From JBBDIK01 sp964640385 (GTDB lineage: Bacteria; Actinomycetota; UBA4738; JBBDHU01), in assembly GCA_964640385.1 (NCBI GenBank), contig CAZXFL010000001.1, positions 124,001 to 188,000 on the forward strand: DNA of 64,000 nucleotides, given 5' to 3'. Shown piece by piece: positions 9,027 through 17,941 of this stretch (positions within the stretch are counted from its first letter, which is position 1; each line of letters begins with the position of its first letter). The position numbers and the translations under genes are program-made. The notes beneath the pieces are model-generated. The model was not told the DNA's origin, did not search any database, and saw nothing but the letters and a program-made list of their open reading frames with translations.

Positions 9027-10375
9027 CAGGAGCCCTCAGGGCCGCGCTCGGCCGCGAGCCCTCGCGCCGCCTGGGCGAACCGCTCTCCGCGTTCTCGGTA
9101 GTCCTTGAACATGTCCTGACTCGCACACCCCGGGGCCAGGACGACGGTGCCCCCGTCCGGGGCCATCTCGAACGCCGCCGCCGCTGCCTGTTCGATCGAT
9201 TGTGCCCTGCGTACGGGCACGATTCCTGAGAAAAGGTCCTCGATCTCGGCTGCCGCGCTCCCTATGGCCACGACACCAGCCAGCCGGTCGGCGGCCCGCG
9301 TCAGAGGGGCAAGGTCAACTCCCTTGGCTAGCCCCCCCGCGATCAGAACGACCCGGCTCCTCCCCTCGAGCGCAGCGAGGGTGGCATGGGGGTTCGTGGC
9401 CTTGGAATCGTCTACGAACCCGATGCCGGCGGCCGTCGCGACGGTCTCACCGCGATGGGCCAGCGGCCGAGCGGCGGTGAGAGCCGTCCGGACGGCGGTC
9501 GCATCGAGCCCGAACGACAGCGCCGCGGCCGCAGCTGCTGCGGCATCCGCGCGGAACCCGGCGTGGTCCGAGGCCGGGAACCCGAGGGGAACGTCTTCGC
9601 TGTCTCCGAGACGCGCGTGCAATTCCTTCCCTCGGTATCCGACCTCACCCTCACTCGGATCCCCAAGCCGGAACCAGACGACCTCGCAAGGCGCCTCCCG
9701 CGAGATCCCGGCCGCATCCGGATCGTCCGCGTTCCCGACGTGGGTGTCGCCGGAGCCCTGGTTCGCGAAGATACGGGCCTTCGCGGCCGCGTACGCGTCC
9801 ATCGATCCGTGCCAGTCGAGGTGATCCTCGGCGATATTCAGCAGCACCGACGCGCGCGGGTGGAACGACTCTTGGAACCGGAGCTGGAACGACGACGCCT
9901 CCACCGCGAGCGCTGCATGACCCTCGCGCGCTGCGAGCGAGAACGGATGGCCGATGTTGCCGCACGCGATCGCATCGAGTCCGGTGGCGCGCATGCAGGC
10001 CGCAACCATCTCCGTCGTCGTGCTCTTGCCATTGGTCCCGGTGATCCCGACGTAAGGCACATCGCAGAGCAGGGCGCCGAGTTCCAGTTCACTCCAGACT
10101 GGGAGGCTGCGCGCCTGCGCCCATCGGACGATGTCGGCGTCCTCGGGGACGCCGGGGCTCACCACCACGAGCGTTACGCCGTCGAGATGTTCCTCTCGGT
10201 GACCACCCGCGAGCAGTTCGATGTCCAGGTCCTCGATGCCGGATGTATCGATAGAATCCGCAGGGCCCTGCTCACTGATCCGGACCGACGCACCCTCCTC
10301 CGCCAGGACCCGCGCTGCGGCCGCGCCGCTCGCGCCGAGACCGACCACCACTGCGCGCCGGCGGGCGAACCTCAC
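9026..10375 (-). CDS. murD: UDP-N-acetylmuramoylalanine--D-glutamate ligase MurD
   Basis: MurD adds D-Glu to UDP-MurNAc-L-Ala. The 449-residue protein shows the N-terminal AVVVGLGASGAAAARVLAEEG nucleotide fold, the ATP loop GITGTNGKSTTTEM, EASSFQL and NIAEDHLDWHGSMDAYAAAK, and the ligase C-terminal SKATNPHATLAALEG and LAPGCASQDMFKDYRERGE motifs. The GTG at 10375 overlaps the mraY stop (GTGA). The open frame continues upstream as far as 11557 without a start, across mraY, and is not coding there. Confidence 0.95.
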   Translation of the reverse strand: MRFARRRAVVVGLGASGAAAARVLAEEGASVRISEQGPADSIDTSGIEDLDIELLAGGHREEHLDGVTLVVVSPGVPEDADIVRWAQARSLPVWSELELGALLCDVPYVGITGTNGKSTTTEMVAACMRATGLDAIACGNIGHPFSLAAREGHAALAVEASSFQLRFQESFHPRASVLLNIAEDHLDWHGSMDAYAAAKARIFANQGSGDTHVGNADDPDAAGISREAPCEVVWFRLGDPSEGEVGYRGKELHARLGDSEDVPLGFPASDHAGFRADAAAAAAAALSFGLDATAVRTALTAARPLAHRGETVATAAGIGFVDDSKATNPHATLAALEGRSRVVLIAGGLAKGVDLAPLTRAADRLAGVVAIGSAAAEIEDLFSGIVPVRRAQSIEQAAAAAFEMAPDGGTVVLAPGCASQDMFKDYRERGERFAQAARGLAAERGPEGS

Positions 10376-11424
10376 CCAACGCCGCCGCGCGCGAGGAAGT
10401 CGGCGTAGAACAGACCCAGGCCCACTGCCACGCACAGACCGGCGATGATCCAGAACCGCACGATCACGGTGAACTCCGGCCAACCGAGCAGTTCGAAGTG
10501 GTGATGGATCGGCGCCATCCGGAAGACGCGCCGATGGAACCCGCGGAACGAGATCACCTGCACGATCACCGAGGTGGTCTCCAGGACGAACAGGCCCCCG
10601 AGGACAACCAAGAGCAGCTGGGTGCTGGTCACGATCGCAAGCGCCGCCATCAGTCCGCCGAGCGCCAGCGAGCCGGTATCGCCCATGAAGATCCGGGCTG
10701 GCGCGGCGTTCCACCATAGGAACCCCGCTGCTGCACCCATCGCCGCGGCCGCGATGATCGCCGTATCCAGCGATGCGGAGATGTCCTGGATGTAACAGGC
10801 GGGAATGTCGAACTTCCCGCAGGAGTGGCGGAACTGCCAGAACGCGATGATCACGTAGGCCGCCAGGACCAGGATCGAGGACCCCGATGCCAGTCCGTCG
10901 AGCCCGTCCGTCAGGTTCACGGCGTTCGACGACGCGGCCAGCATGATGAACACCCAGAGGATGAAGAAGATGCCGAGGTTCAGTCCGACATCGCGGATGA
11001 ACGAGAGCTGCGTACCGGTCCCCGCGAGCTGCACGATCATCACCGTGAACACCACCGCGACGATCGCCTGCCCGATCACCTTCGCGGTCTTCGACAGCCC
11101 CAGGGAACGCTGGCGCCGGACCTTCGTGTAATCGTCTACGAACCCGAGCAGCCCGAGCCCGACCGTCGCCACCAAGATGGACACGCCCGCCCACGTCGCG
11201 CCGCGCGCCGAGAACATGTGCGCTACGATGTAGCCGGCGAGCAGCCCGCCCAGGATGACGGCCCCGCCCATCGTCGGCGTCCCCATCTTCTCCAGATGCG
11301 TATGCGGCCCGTCTTCTCGGATCCGTTGCCCCCAGCCCCAGAGCCGGAAGAGCCGGATCGCGAATGGCGTCCCCAGCAGGGTGAAGAACAGCGCGATGGC
11401 GGCCGCCACGAGGATCCCGGTCAC
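10372..11424 (-). CDS. mraY: Phospho-N-acetylmuramoyl-pentapeptide transferase MraY
   Basis: MraY transfers phospho-MurNAc-pentapeptide to undecaprenyl phosphate, making lipid I. The 350-residue protein has ten predicted membrane segments and the family motifs in order: EDGPHTHLEKMGTPTMGG near the N-terminus, GFVDDYTKV, NAVNLTDGLDGLASG, ARIFMGDTGSLALGG and the PIHHHFELLGW histidine motif near the end. All catalytic aspartates (DD, D of DGLDGLA, D of FMGD) are present. It starts with GTG at 11424 in a GTGA overlap with murF. Confidence 0.97.
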   Translation of the reverse strand: MTGILVAAAIALFFTLLGTPFAIRLFRLWGWGQRIREDGPHTHLEKMGTPTMGGAVILGGLLAGYIVAHMFSARGATWAGVSILVATVGLGLLGFVDDYTKVRRQRSLGLSKTAKVIGQAIVAVVFTVMIVQLAGTGTQLSFIRDVGLNLGIFFILWVFIMLAASSNAVNLTDGLDGLASGSSILVLAAYVIIAFWQFRHSCGKFDIPACYIQDISASLDTAIIAAAAMGAAAGFLWWNAAPARIFMGDTGSLALGGLMAALAIVTSTQLLLVVLGGLFVLETTSVIVQVISFRGFHRRVFRMAPIHHHFELLGWPEFTVIVRFWIIAGLCVAVGLGLFYADFLARGGVG

Positions 11425-12785
11425 GAACGCATCGCCTCCGCCAGCCGCTCGAGCCCGACGGCACGGGAACCCTTGAACAGGACGACGTCTCCCGGCCGGA
11501 CCCAGTTCCGCACGTCCGCAAGCGCCTCGTCGGCGTCCTCATAGCTGGCAACGTCATCGGGCGGCGTTCCTTCGCGCAGCGCGGCGACCGCCATCTGGCG
11601 GGCCTCTTCGCCCACGGTGATCAGCCGGTCCACGTGCAGGCGGGCCGCCATGTCGCCGATCCGCTCGTGCTCCTCTCGCGAAACCGGACCCAGCTCACGC
11701 ATCGTCCCGAGCACGGAACACAGCCTCGAGCCTCGAGCCAGATGGCGCGCGGCCTTCAGGGCCGAGGCCATCGACGTCGGATTCGCGTTGTAGGCATCGT
11801 TGATGACCCGCACGCCCTCGGGTGAGTCGAAGACCTCCATCCGCCAAGCCGAGCCTTTCGCTTCGGCCAGCGCCTCGGCGACCTCGGTCGCCGGGACCGC
11901 CAGCGTCAGTCCGACAGCTGCGGCGGCCAGCGCGTTGGACACCATGTGCTCGCCGGGGATCGTCAGACGCACCGGCACGCGTTCGTCGCCGGCGATCAGG
12001 TCGAACCGGGCGGTCCCATCGTCCTCCAGCCTCACCCCCGCGGCGCGAACGTCGGCATCGGCCTGCTCCCCGAAACGCACGACGCGCGCATCGGTCAACG
12101 TCTCGTAGGAGCTCACGACCGCGTCGTCCGCGTTCAAGATGGCCGTCCCGCCGGCATCCAGTGCGGCGATCAACTCGCCCTTGGCCTTCGCGATGTTCTC
12201 TGCAGAGCCGAACCGCTCCATGTGAGCGACACCCACGTTCGTGACGATCCCGACGTCGGGCGCAGCGACGCGGCAGAGCGCCTCGATGTGGCCGATCCCC
12301 CGGGCGCCCATCTCCGCGACGATGACGTCCGTTGCCTCCGTCGCCGCCAGCAGGGTCAGCGGAAGTCCGATCTCGTTGTTGAACGAACCCGGACTCGCGA
12401 CGACCTCCAGACGCACCGACAGGACGGCCGACACCAGATCCTTCGTCGTCGTCTTCCCCGTCGAACCTGTCACCCCGATCACCGTCGCCGACATCGCGCG
12501 CCGTTCGTCCGCGGCGAGGCGTTGGAGCGCATCCTGTACGTCATCGACGACGATACTCGGGCCGGATGCCTCGTTGGTGCGGGTGACGACCGCCCCGGCA
12601 GCACCGCGTCCCAGCGCATCCGCGACGAAAGCGTGACCGTCGTCGTGTTCGCCCGCGAGGGCGAAGAAGAGGGCACCCTGCACCGCCTCGCGGCTGTCGA
12701 TCGTCACCGACCGCACCTCGGCCTCATCGCCCGTCAGCAGTCCACCGATGGCGTTCGCGATGTCCGAGAGCGTCCGGCGTCTCAT
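11421..12785 (-). CDS. murF: UDP-MurNAc-tripeptide--D-alanyl-D-alanine ligase MurF
   Basis: MurF adds D-Ala-D-Ala, completing the UDP-MurNAc-pentapeptide. The 454-residue protein has the N-terminal MurF fold (VRSVTIDSREAVQGALFFAL), the P-loop GVTGSTGKTTTKDLV, NNEIGLPLTLL, the EMGARGIGHI metal-binding motif, GVAHMERFGS, and in the C-terminal domain NDAYNANPTSMASALKA, the typical D-Ala-D-Ala ligase signature. The ATG at 12785 overlaps the murE stop as ATGA. No ddl gene is seen in the window, so D-Ala-D-Ala must be made elsewhere. Confidence 0.96.
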   Translation of the reverse strand: MRRRTLSDIANAIGGLLTGDEAEVRSVTIDSREAVQGALFFALAGEHDDGHAFVADALGRGAAGAVVTRTNEASGPSIVVDDVQDALQRLAADERRAMSATVIGVTGSTGKTTTKDLVSAVLSVRLEVVASPGSFNNEIGLPLTLLAATEATDVIVAEMGARGIGHIEALCRVAAPDVGIVTNVGVAHMERFGSAENIAKAKGELIAALDAGGTAILNADDAVVSSYETLTDARVVRFGEQADADVRAAGVRLEDDGTARFDLIAGDERVPVRLTIPGEHMVSNALAAAAVGLTLAVPATEVAEALAEAKGSAWRMEVFDSPEGVRVINDAYNANPTSMASALKAARHLARGSRLCSVLGTMRELGPVSREEHERIGDMAARLHVDRLITVGEEARQMAVAALREGTPPDDVASYEDADEALADVRNWVRPGDVVLFKGSRAVGLERLAEAMRS

Positions 12786-14239
12786 CCGTCTCCGTTCCGC
12801 AACGCCAGCAGCTCCTCGGCCGCGACGATCCGGTCGTCGAAGGGGATCGTGCGGTCGGCGAACTGTTGGCCGGTCTCGTGGCCCTTCCCGGCGATCACAA
12901 CCACGTCGCCGGGGCCGGCAGCCCGCACGGCACCGCGGATCGCCAGCCGTCGGTCGGGTTCGATCTCGAAGGGACCTCCGCCCTCACGCGCACCGGGTTC
13001 GATGTCCGAGATGATCGCCGCTGGGTCCTCGGAACGAGGATTGTCGCTGGTCACGAAGGCCAGGTCGGCCAGGCTCGTCGCCGCACGGCCCATCAGCGGG
13101 CGCTTCGTGCGGTCACGATCGCCCCCGCAGCCGAGTACCACGATCACCTTGCCGTCCGTCAGCGGGCGGGCGGCGCGAAGGACGTTCTCCACGCTGTCGG
13201 GGGTGTGCGCGTAGTCGACCAGGACCGTGAATAGCTGTCCCTGCTCGACGGGTTCGAGCCGGCCCGGCACCCCGCGCAGCGCACCGATGCCTTCGACGAT
13301 CGCGGCGTCCTCGATCCCCAGGCTCCGCGCCGCGGCGAACGCGGCCACACAATTCTCGACGTTGTAATGACCACGGAGCGGCGACATCACGACAACGCCA
13401 TCGATCTCGAAGGAGACGCCCTCGGCCGTCGAGGACACCGCCGTCGCGCGGATGTCGGCGCCCGCGCCGGTCCCGTAGCTCAGCATCGGGATCTCGGCTT
13501 CCATGAGCCGCATCCCGTACTCGGAATCCATGTTGGTCACGCCGCGATCGGACAGCGCCGGCGTGAACAGCCTCGCCTTGGCGCCGAAATACTCCTCCAT
13601 CGTCTCGTGGTAGTCCAGGTGATCCTGCGACAGGTTGGTGAACACCGCGCATGCGAACCGGATCCCGCCGACACGGTGCTGATCCAGCCCGTGAGACGAC
13701 ACCTCCATCGCGACGGCGTGGACGCGCGCGTCCCTCATCCGGCGGAGCAGCCGGTGCAGGTCGGGCGCCTCGGGTGTCGTGCGCGGCGACGGGAACGGCT
13801 CGCCGCCGATGCGGACGCCGGTCGTGCCGATCACCCCCGGCCCCATTCCGGCAGCCCGGAAGATGGACTCGAGCAGGTACGTGGTCGTCGTCTTCCCGTT
13901 CGTGCCGGTGATGCCGGCGACCGACAGCTCGTGCGACGGGTGCCCGAAGAACACCGCCGAGACCGGCCCCATCGCCTCGCGGACCGACGGAACGCGCGCC
14001 TGTGGGACGTCAACATCGACGAACCGCTCCACCAGCATGGCCACGGCCCCCGCGCTGTAGGCAGACGGCGCGAAGGTGTGACCGTCCACCACCTGACCCG
14101 GGGCGCAGAAGAAGAGGGTTCCTCGGCGGCACTCGTGCGAGTCGTAGGCGACGTCGGTGATGGGGACGGAGGGGTCGCCCCGCATCTCGACGGATGGGAG
14201 CGATGCAACCAGGTCGTTGAGCGTCTTGATGTCGGCCAC
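12782..14239 (-). CDS. murE: UDP-MurNAc-tripeptide synthetase MurE, meso-diaminopimelate type
   Basis: MurE adds the third stem-peptide residue. The 485-residue protein has the N-terminal DVAYDSHECRRGTLFFCAPG segment, the P-loop GITGTNGKTTTTYLLE, EVSSHGLDQHRV, NLSQDHLDYHETMEEYF with the lysine that is normally carbamylated shortly after (FGAKARLF), and DYAHTPDSVENVL. The specificity motif is DNPRSEDP, which reads meso-diaminopimelate rather than lysine, so DAP-type peptidoglycan is expected. The start chosen is GTG at 14239; a GGAGGAGG lies rather far (15 bases) upstream, so the exact start is uncertain. 92 bases separate it from ftsI. Confidence 0.95.
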   Translation of the reverse strand: MADIKTLNDLVASLPSVEMRGDPSVPITDVAYDSHECRRGTLFFCAPGQVVDGHTFAPSAYSAGAVAMLVERFVDVDVPQARVPSVREAMGPVSAVFFGHPSHELSVAGITGTNGKTTTTYLLESIFRAAGMGPGVIGTTGVRIGGEPFPSPRTTPEAPDLHRLLRRMRDARVHAVAMEVSSHGLDQHRVGGIRFACAVFTNLSQDHLDYHETMEEYFGAKARLFTPALSDRGVTNMDSEYGMRLMEAEIPMLSYGTGAGADIRATAVSSTAEGVSFEIDGVVVMSPLRGHYNVENCVAAFAAARSLGIEDAAIVEGIGALRGVPGRLEPVEQGQLFTVLVDYAHTPDSVENVLRAARPLTDGKVIVVLGCGGDRDRTKRPLMGRAATSLADLAFVTSDNPRSEDPAAIISDIEPGAREGGGPFEIEPDRRLAIRGAVRAAGPGDVVVIAGKGHETGQQFADRTIPFDDRIVAAEELLALRNGDG

Positions 14240-14331
14240 GGCAGGGATGTGCCGCCTCCTCCATCGTCCGGGAGGGGCTAGCGACCCGTATCGTACCGCG
14301 TCCCCGGGTGTCCGCCGAGCACGCTGCGCGT

Positions 14332-16062
14332 TCATCGCTGGGCGGTCGGGGGCAGGTCGGGACGGCCGCCCGCGGGTATCCGCAACCGGGCGATCGCCTC
14401 CTTCCCGAACTGCTGGAACAGCGGCGCGGCGGCGAGCCCCCCGTACTGCTGCGCCGGTTCGTCCAGGATGACCGCGATGACGATCTGGGGGTCGTCCGCA
14501 GGGAGGAATCCGATGAACGACGCCATGTACCGATGCGAGTAGCCGCCCCCGTCCTCGCGCGGCTTCTGCGCGGTGCCGGTCTTGCCCGCCACCCAATACC
14601 CTTCGATCGCGGCCTCGGTCCCCGTCCCCCGGCTCGAGGAGACGACGTTCGCCAGCATCCCGGTGACGATATCCGCCGTCTCCTTCGAGATCACCCGACG
14701 CGTCGGCGAGCCCGGCATCGGGTGCACGGTCCCGTCGGCATCCCGGGTCGCGCGGACGAGCCGCGGCTGGACCCACACGCCGTCGTTCGCGACCGTCGCG
14801 TACACCGACGCCATCTGCAGCGGCGTCACGGACACGCCTTGCCCGATCGGGATGTTCAGCATGGTCGCGCCGGACCACTGGTACGGCTCGGGAAGGATCC
14901 CGCCCGACTCGTACGGGAAGTCGATGCCGGTATCGCGGCCGAACCCGAACTTCGAGAGATACGTCGCCATCTCGTCCTCGCCGAGCTCGCCACCGATCAT
15001 GATCGTCCCGACATTGCTCGACTCGGTGATGATGTCCCCCAGCGTCATCGTCTCGGGCGCGTGCGGATGTGAATCGTGCACGGTGATGGGGTTCCCGTCG
15101 CCGAAGTCCTTCGAGATGCTGTCGTAGACGCGGAACTTCTCGGTCAGCCCGACCGCGTGTTCCTCGACCGCTGCCGCCGCCGTGATGACCTTGTTCACCG
15201 ATCCCGGCTCGAACAGGGCCTGGACCGCGGGGTTGCTCAGCTCGACCTCCTTGGCCCGATCCAGTTCGTTCGGGTCGAACCACGGGTCCGAGGCCATCGC
15301 CAAGATATCGCCCGTCTCCGGGTCCATCGCGATCAGGGTGCCGCCATCCGCCCGTTCCCGCTTCACGGTCTCGGCCAGGGCGAGCTGCGCCCGGTACTGC
15401 AGGGGAGCGTCGATCGTCGAGATGATGTCCTGCCCCGGCATCGGGGGGGTCACCACCTGGATGCCTTGCGGGATCTGGTGGCCGGCGGGGTCGATCTCCT
15501 CCTGCCGCTCCCCCGGCGTGCCGGCGAGGATGCCTTCGTATTGCAGTTCCAGCCCGGCCAGTCCCTGTCCGTCGATCCCCACGAACCCGATCACCTGCGG
15601 GGCGCCCATGTCGCCCGCGGGATAGTGACGCTTGCTCTCCTCGAGGAACCCGATCCCCGGGATGTTCATCGCGGCGATCTGCTCGGCGACCTCGCGATCC
15701 ACCTGCCGGGCCACGTAGACGAACGAGGCCTCTCCCTTGAGGGTCTGCGCCAGCTCCATCGGCTTGATGCCCAGCGGTCCGGACATCCGGACCGCCGCAG
15801 CCATCGGATCCGGGATGAACCGCTGGTCCGCGTAGATGGCCTTCGCGTCCAGAGAAAGAGCCAGATCGCGCTCGTTCCGGTCGAGGATCGCGCCGCGGAC
15901 CGCGGGGAGGGGAACCGTGCGGACCCGCTGCTGCATCGCCTTGCTCTCGTACCTGCCCCGGTCGACGACCTGGAGGTACCCCAGCCGGACGGTGACCGCT
16001 ACGAGCCCGATCGCGAAGACGATCAGGAGTGCGCCGAGACGACCGAGCGACGGCTCCCTCAT
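14332..16062 (-). CDS. ftsI: Septal class B penicillin-binding protein FtsI (PBP3-like)
   Basis: FtsI is the septal DD-transpeptidase that cross-links strands made by FtsW. The 576-residue protein has one N-terminal membrane segment (about residues 9-29), the pedestal domain with VRGAILDRNERDLALS, and the transpeptidase domain with the three active-site motifs: FEPGSVNKV (SxxK, usually STFK), ESSNVG (SxN) and AGKTGTAQK (KTG). No PASTA domains follow. The ATG at 16062 overlaps the ftsL-like stop as ATGA. Confidence 0.95.
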   Translation of the reverse strand: MREPSLGRLGALLIVFAIGLVAVTVRLGYLQVVDRGRYESKAMQQRVRTVPLPAVRGAILDRNERDLALSLDAKAIYADQRFIPDPMAAAVRMSGPLGIKPMELAQTLKGEASFVYVARQVDREVAEQIAAMNIPGIGFLEESKRHYPAGDMGAPQVIGFVGIDGQGLAGLELQYEGILAGTPGERQEEIDPAGHQIPQGIQVVTPPMPGQDIISTIDAPLQYRAQLALAETVKRERADGGTLIAMDPETGDILAMASDPWFDPNELDRAKEVELSNPAVQALFEPGSVNKVITAAAAVEEHAVGLTEKFRVYDSISKDFGDGNPITVHDSHPHAPETMTLGDIITESSNVGTIMIGGELGEDEMATYLSKFGFGRDTGIDFPYESGGILPEPYQWSGATMLNIPIGQGVSVTPLQMASVYATVANDGVWVQPRLVRATRDADGTVHPMPGSPTRRVISKETADIVTGMLANVVSSSRGTGTEAAIEGYWVAGKTGTAQKPREDGGGYSHRYMASFIGFLPADDPQIVIAVILDEPAQQYGGLAAAPLFQQFGKEAIARLRIPAGGRPDLPPTAQR

Positions 16063-16487
16063 CCGGCCCCTGCCGTGAGGGCATCACGGGAGGGGCCGCT
16101 GCCGGATGCGCCTGATGCGGCGTCCCGGACGTTGATGATCTCGATGCTCGGTGGGTACACGAGTTTGCTGCGCTTCGCCCACTTGTCGATCCGCTCCTCG
16201 GACATCAAGACGGCGATGTGCGCGCGTAGCTCGCGGTTGGATCGGGTCAACGTGCTCTGTTGTTCGGCGAGGTCGCGCATCTGGAACGCCACCTGCGCCG
16301 TCAGCGCGTACGTCACGGCGATCCCGACGACCATCGTCCCGACCAGCACCGCCGTGAGGACCCAGAACCCCACCGACCGTCGGCGCGACCCGCGTGGGAC
16401 CACCCGCAAGGGCGGGCGAGAGGGGGTGGTCCGGGCCGGCGGCCGAACGGCCTGCCGGGCCCGGACCTGTCGCGCGGGGGCACTCAT
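16059..16487 (-). CDS. ftsL: FtsL-like bitopic division protein
   Basis: This 142-residue protein has a basic cytoplasmic N-terminus of about 38 residues, one membrane segment (about 39-63, FWVLTAVLVGTMVVGIAVTY) and a short extracytoplasmic coiled coil (MRDLAEQQSTLTRSNRELRA) followed by a conserved-looking ERIDKWAKRSKLVYPP segment. FtsL proteins are poorly conserved; topology, size and the position between rsmH and ftsI identify it. It would form the FtsQ-FtsL-FtsB complex that activates FtsWI. The ATG overlaps the rsmH stop (ATGA). Confidence 0.85.
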   Translation of the reverse strand: MSAPARQVRARQAVRPPARTTPSRPPLRVVPRGSRRRSVGFWVLTAVLVGTMVVGIAVTYALTAQVAFQMRDLAEQQSTLTRSNRELRAHIAVLMSEERIDKWAKRSKLVYPPSIEIINVRDAASGASGSGPSRDALTAGAG

Positions 16488-17365
16488 GATCCGTTCATCT
16501 CATCAACCCGCTGCGCCGCTCGCAGCTTCGCGCTGCGCGCTCGGGGGTTCTCCGACACCTCGTTCTCGCCCGGCCGAAGCGGCTTCTTGGTCAGGATCTT
16601 CAGGCGCTGCTGTTCGCGCTCGCCCACCAGGTACCGCTTCACGATCCGGTCCTCCACCGAGTGGTAGGCGATCACTACGATGCGGCCACCGGGAGCGAGG
16701 AGTCCGACCGCCTGAGGAAGGGAGGCGGCGAGCTCCTCGGTCTCCCGGTTGACCGCGATGCGGAGCGCCTGGAACGTCCGACGCGCGGGGTGGGGGCCCC
16801 CCGGGCGTCTCCCGACCGCACTCGCCACCACCGACGTCAACTGGTCGGTGGTCTCGATCGGCGCGCGACCACGCGCGCGCACGATGGCCCGTGCGACGAT
16901 CCTTGCTCGGCGCTCCTCTCCGAAGTCCCGGATGATGGCTGCCAGCTCTTCCTCCGAGGCTTCGTTGACCAACTCCATCGCCGTCCGGCCCTCCTGGCCC
17001 ATCCGCATGTCCAATGGGCCGAAGGAGCGGAAGCTGAATCCACGTTCGGGTTCGTCCAGTTGCATGGACGAGACGCCCAGGTCGTAGAGCACTCCGTCCA
17101 CAGGCGCGACGTCCGGGGGCTGGGAGAACCGGGCAACGGTGAGAGCAGATCTGGATCCAAAACGTGCGAGGCGTTCCGACGCGAGGTCGATGGCGCGCGG
17201 GTCCCGGTCGACGCCGATGAGCTCCTCGGTGCCGGCATCGAGCAGCGCCTGTGCGTGGCCACCCGCACCGACCGTCATGTCCAGGACGCGACGCCGTCCG
17301 CCCAGGAAGTCCAGGACCTCCCGCGCCATGACCGGCACGTGCGATGGCTGCGATCCCGTGTCCAC
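16484..17365 (-). CDS. rsmH: 16S rRNA m4C1402 methyltransferase RsmH (MraW)
   Basis: RsmH methylates N4 of C1402 in the 16S rRNA decoding centre using SAM. The 293-residue protein begins SHVPVMAREVLDFLG, has the SAM-binding DMTVGAGGHAQALLD and GVDRDPRAIDLASERL motifs, LYDLGVSSMQLDEPERGFSFR, and the C-terminal ALRIAVNRETEEL and GGRIVVIAYHSVEDRIVK motifs. The GTG start at 17365 has AGGA nine bases upstream, in the 14-base gap after the small membrane protein gene. Confidence 0.96.
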   Translation of the reverse strand: MDTGSQPSHVPVMAREVLDFLGGRRRVLDMTVGAGGHAQALLDAGTEELIGVDRDPRAIDLASERLARFGSRSALTVARFSQPPDVAPVDGVLYDLGVSSMQLDEPERGFSFRSFGPLDMRMGQEGRTAMELVNEASEEELAAIIRDFGEERRARIVARAIVRARGRAPIETTDQLTSVVASAVGRRPGGPHPARRTFQALRIAVNRETEELAASLPQAVGLLAPGGRIVVIAYHSVEDRIVKRYLVGEREQQRLKILTKKPLRPGENEVSENPRARSAKLRAAQRVDEMNGS

Positions 17366-17379
17366 CCGTCACGTCCTAC

Positions 17380-17496
17380 TCACCCCAGCAGGTGGGCCAT
17401 CAACAGACCGAGGCCCACGTACAGGGAAACGGTGATCGCGGACCACGCGAGCAACGTGAAGCTCTCGCGCGTCTCTTTCGTCAGTTGCTCTTTCAC
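17380..17496 (-). CDS. 38-residue single-pass membrane protein between mraZ and rsmH
   Basis: A short open frame starts with GTG at 17496, directly after the mraZ TAG stop at 17497-17499, and ends with TGA at 17380-17382, 14 bases before rsmH. The product reads as a charged N-terminus (KEQLTKETRES) followed by one hydrophobic helix rich in Leu, Ala and Gly and a short tail. That pattern, the abutting start and the tight fit between two cluster genes argue for a real gene. I do not recognise a family. A membrane-anchored accessory factor for division or wall synthesis is a guess from context. The start has no separate ribosome binding site that I can see beyond the end of mraZ, so coupling to mraZ translation is likely. 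Confidence 0.6.
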   Translation of the reverse strand: MKEQLTKETRESFTLLAWSAITVSLYVGLGLLMAHLLG

Positions 17497-17919
17497 CTAG
17501 TCCCCCAACGTTCCGGACTGGTACGCGCTGTTGTGAACGTTCCAATAGCGCTCCCAGGCATCGGCGTCCCAGATCTCCATACGGTCCTCGACGCCGACGA
17601 CGACCGCCTCTTTGCCGATGCTCGCCAGTTTCCGGAGCCGCTGCGGGATGAGCAGCCGGCCCTGCGAATCGAGTGATGCCGATTCGGCCGAACCGAAGAA
17701 CATGCGCGCGAGCGCCCGTCCCTGCTGATCCGAGAGCGGCCGGTCGCGAAGCTCCGCGATCCGGCGGTCCCACTCGTCCGCGGGGAAGACGAACACGCAC
17801 CCGTCCTGGCCAAGGGTGAGGGTGGCCCCGTCGGACAGGATCTCCCTGAAGCCCTTCGGCAGGGACACCCGACCCTTCGGATCCAATTGATAGCGATGCG
17901 TACCTAGAAGCCCGGCCAC
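17497..17919 (-). CDS. mraZ: Transcriptional regulator MraZ
   Basis: MraZ is an AbrB-fold DNA-binding protein that represses or tunes its own dcw promoter. The 140-residue product has both half repeats: GTHRYQLDPKGRVSLPKGFR near the start and ASLDSQGRLLIPQRLRKLA in the middle, each with the conserved D..GR..LP/IP core. The GTG at 17919 is preceded by GGGGAGGA with nine bases spacing. A longer open frame from an ATG at 17958 would begin inside the promoter and was rejected. It is the first gene of the cluster, next to its own binding boxes. Confidence 0.95.
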   Translation of the reverse strand: MAGLLGTHRYQLDPKGRVSLPKGFREILSDGATLTLGQDGCVFVFPADEWDRRIAELRDRPLSDQQGRALARMFFGSAESASLDSQGRLLIPQRLRKLASIGKEAVVVGVEDRMEIWDADAWERYWNVHNSAYQSGTLGD

Positions 17920-17941
17920 AGCGCGACTTCCTCCCCTTCTC

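Noticed and set aside
14240..16087. A long minus-strand frame continuing murE upstream to 16087
   Set aside because: It runs out of frame through ftsI, is Arg/Gly/Asp-rich without domains, and ftsI has all three penicillin-binding motifs. The murE start is near 14239.
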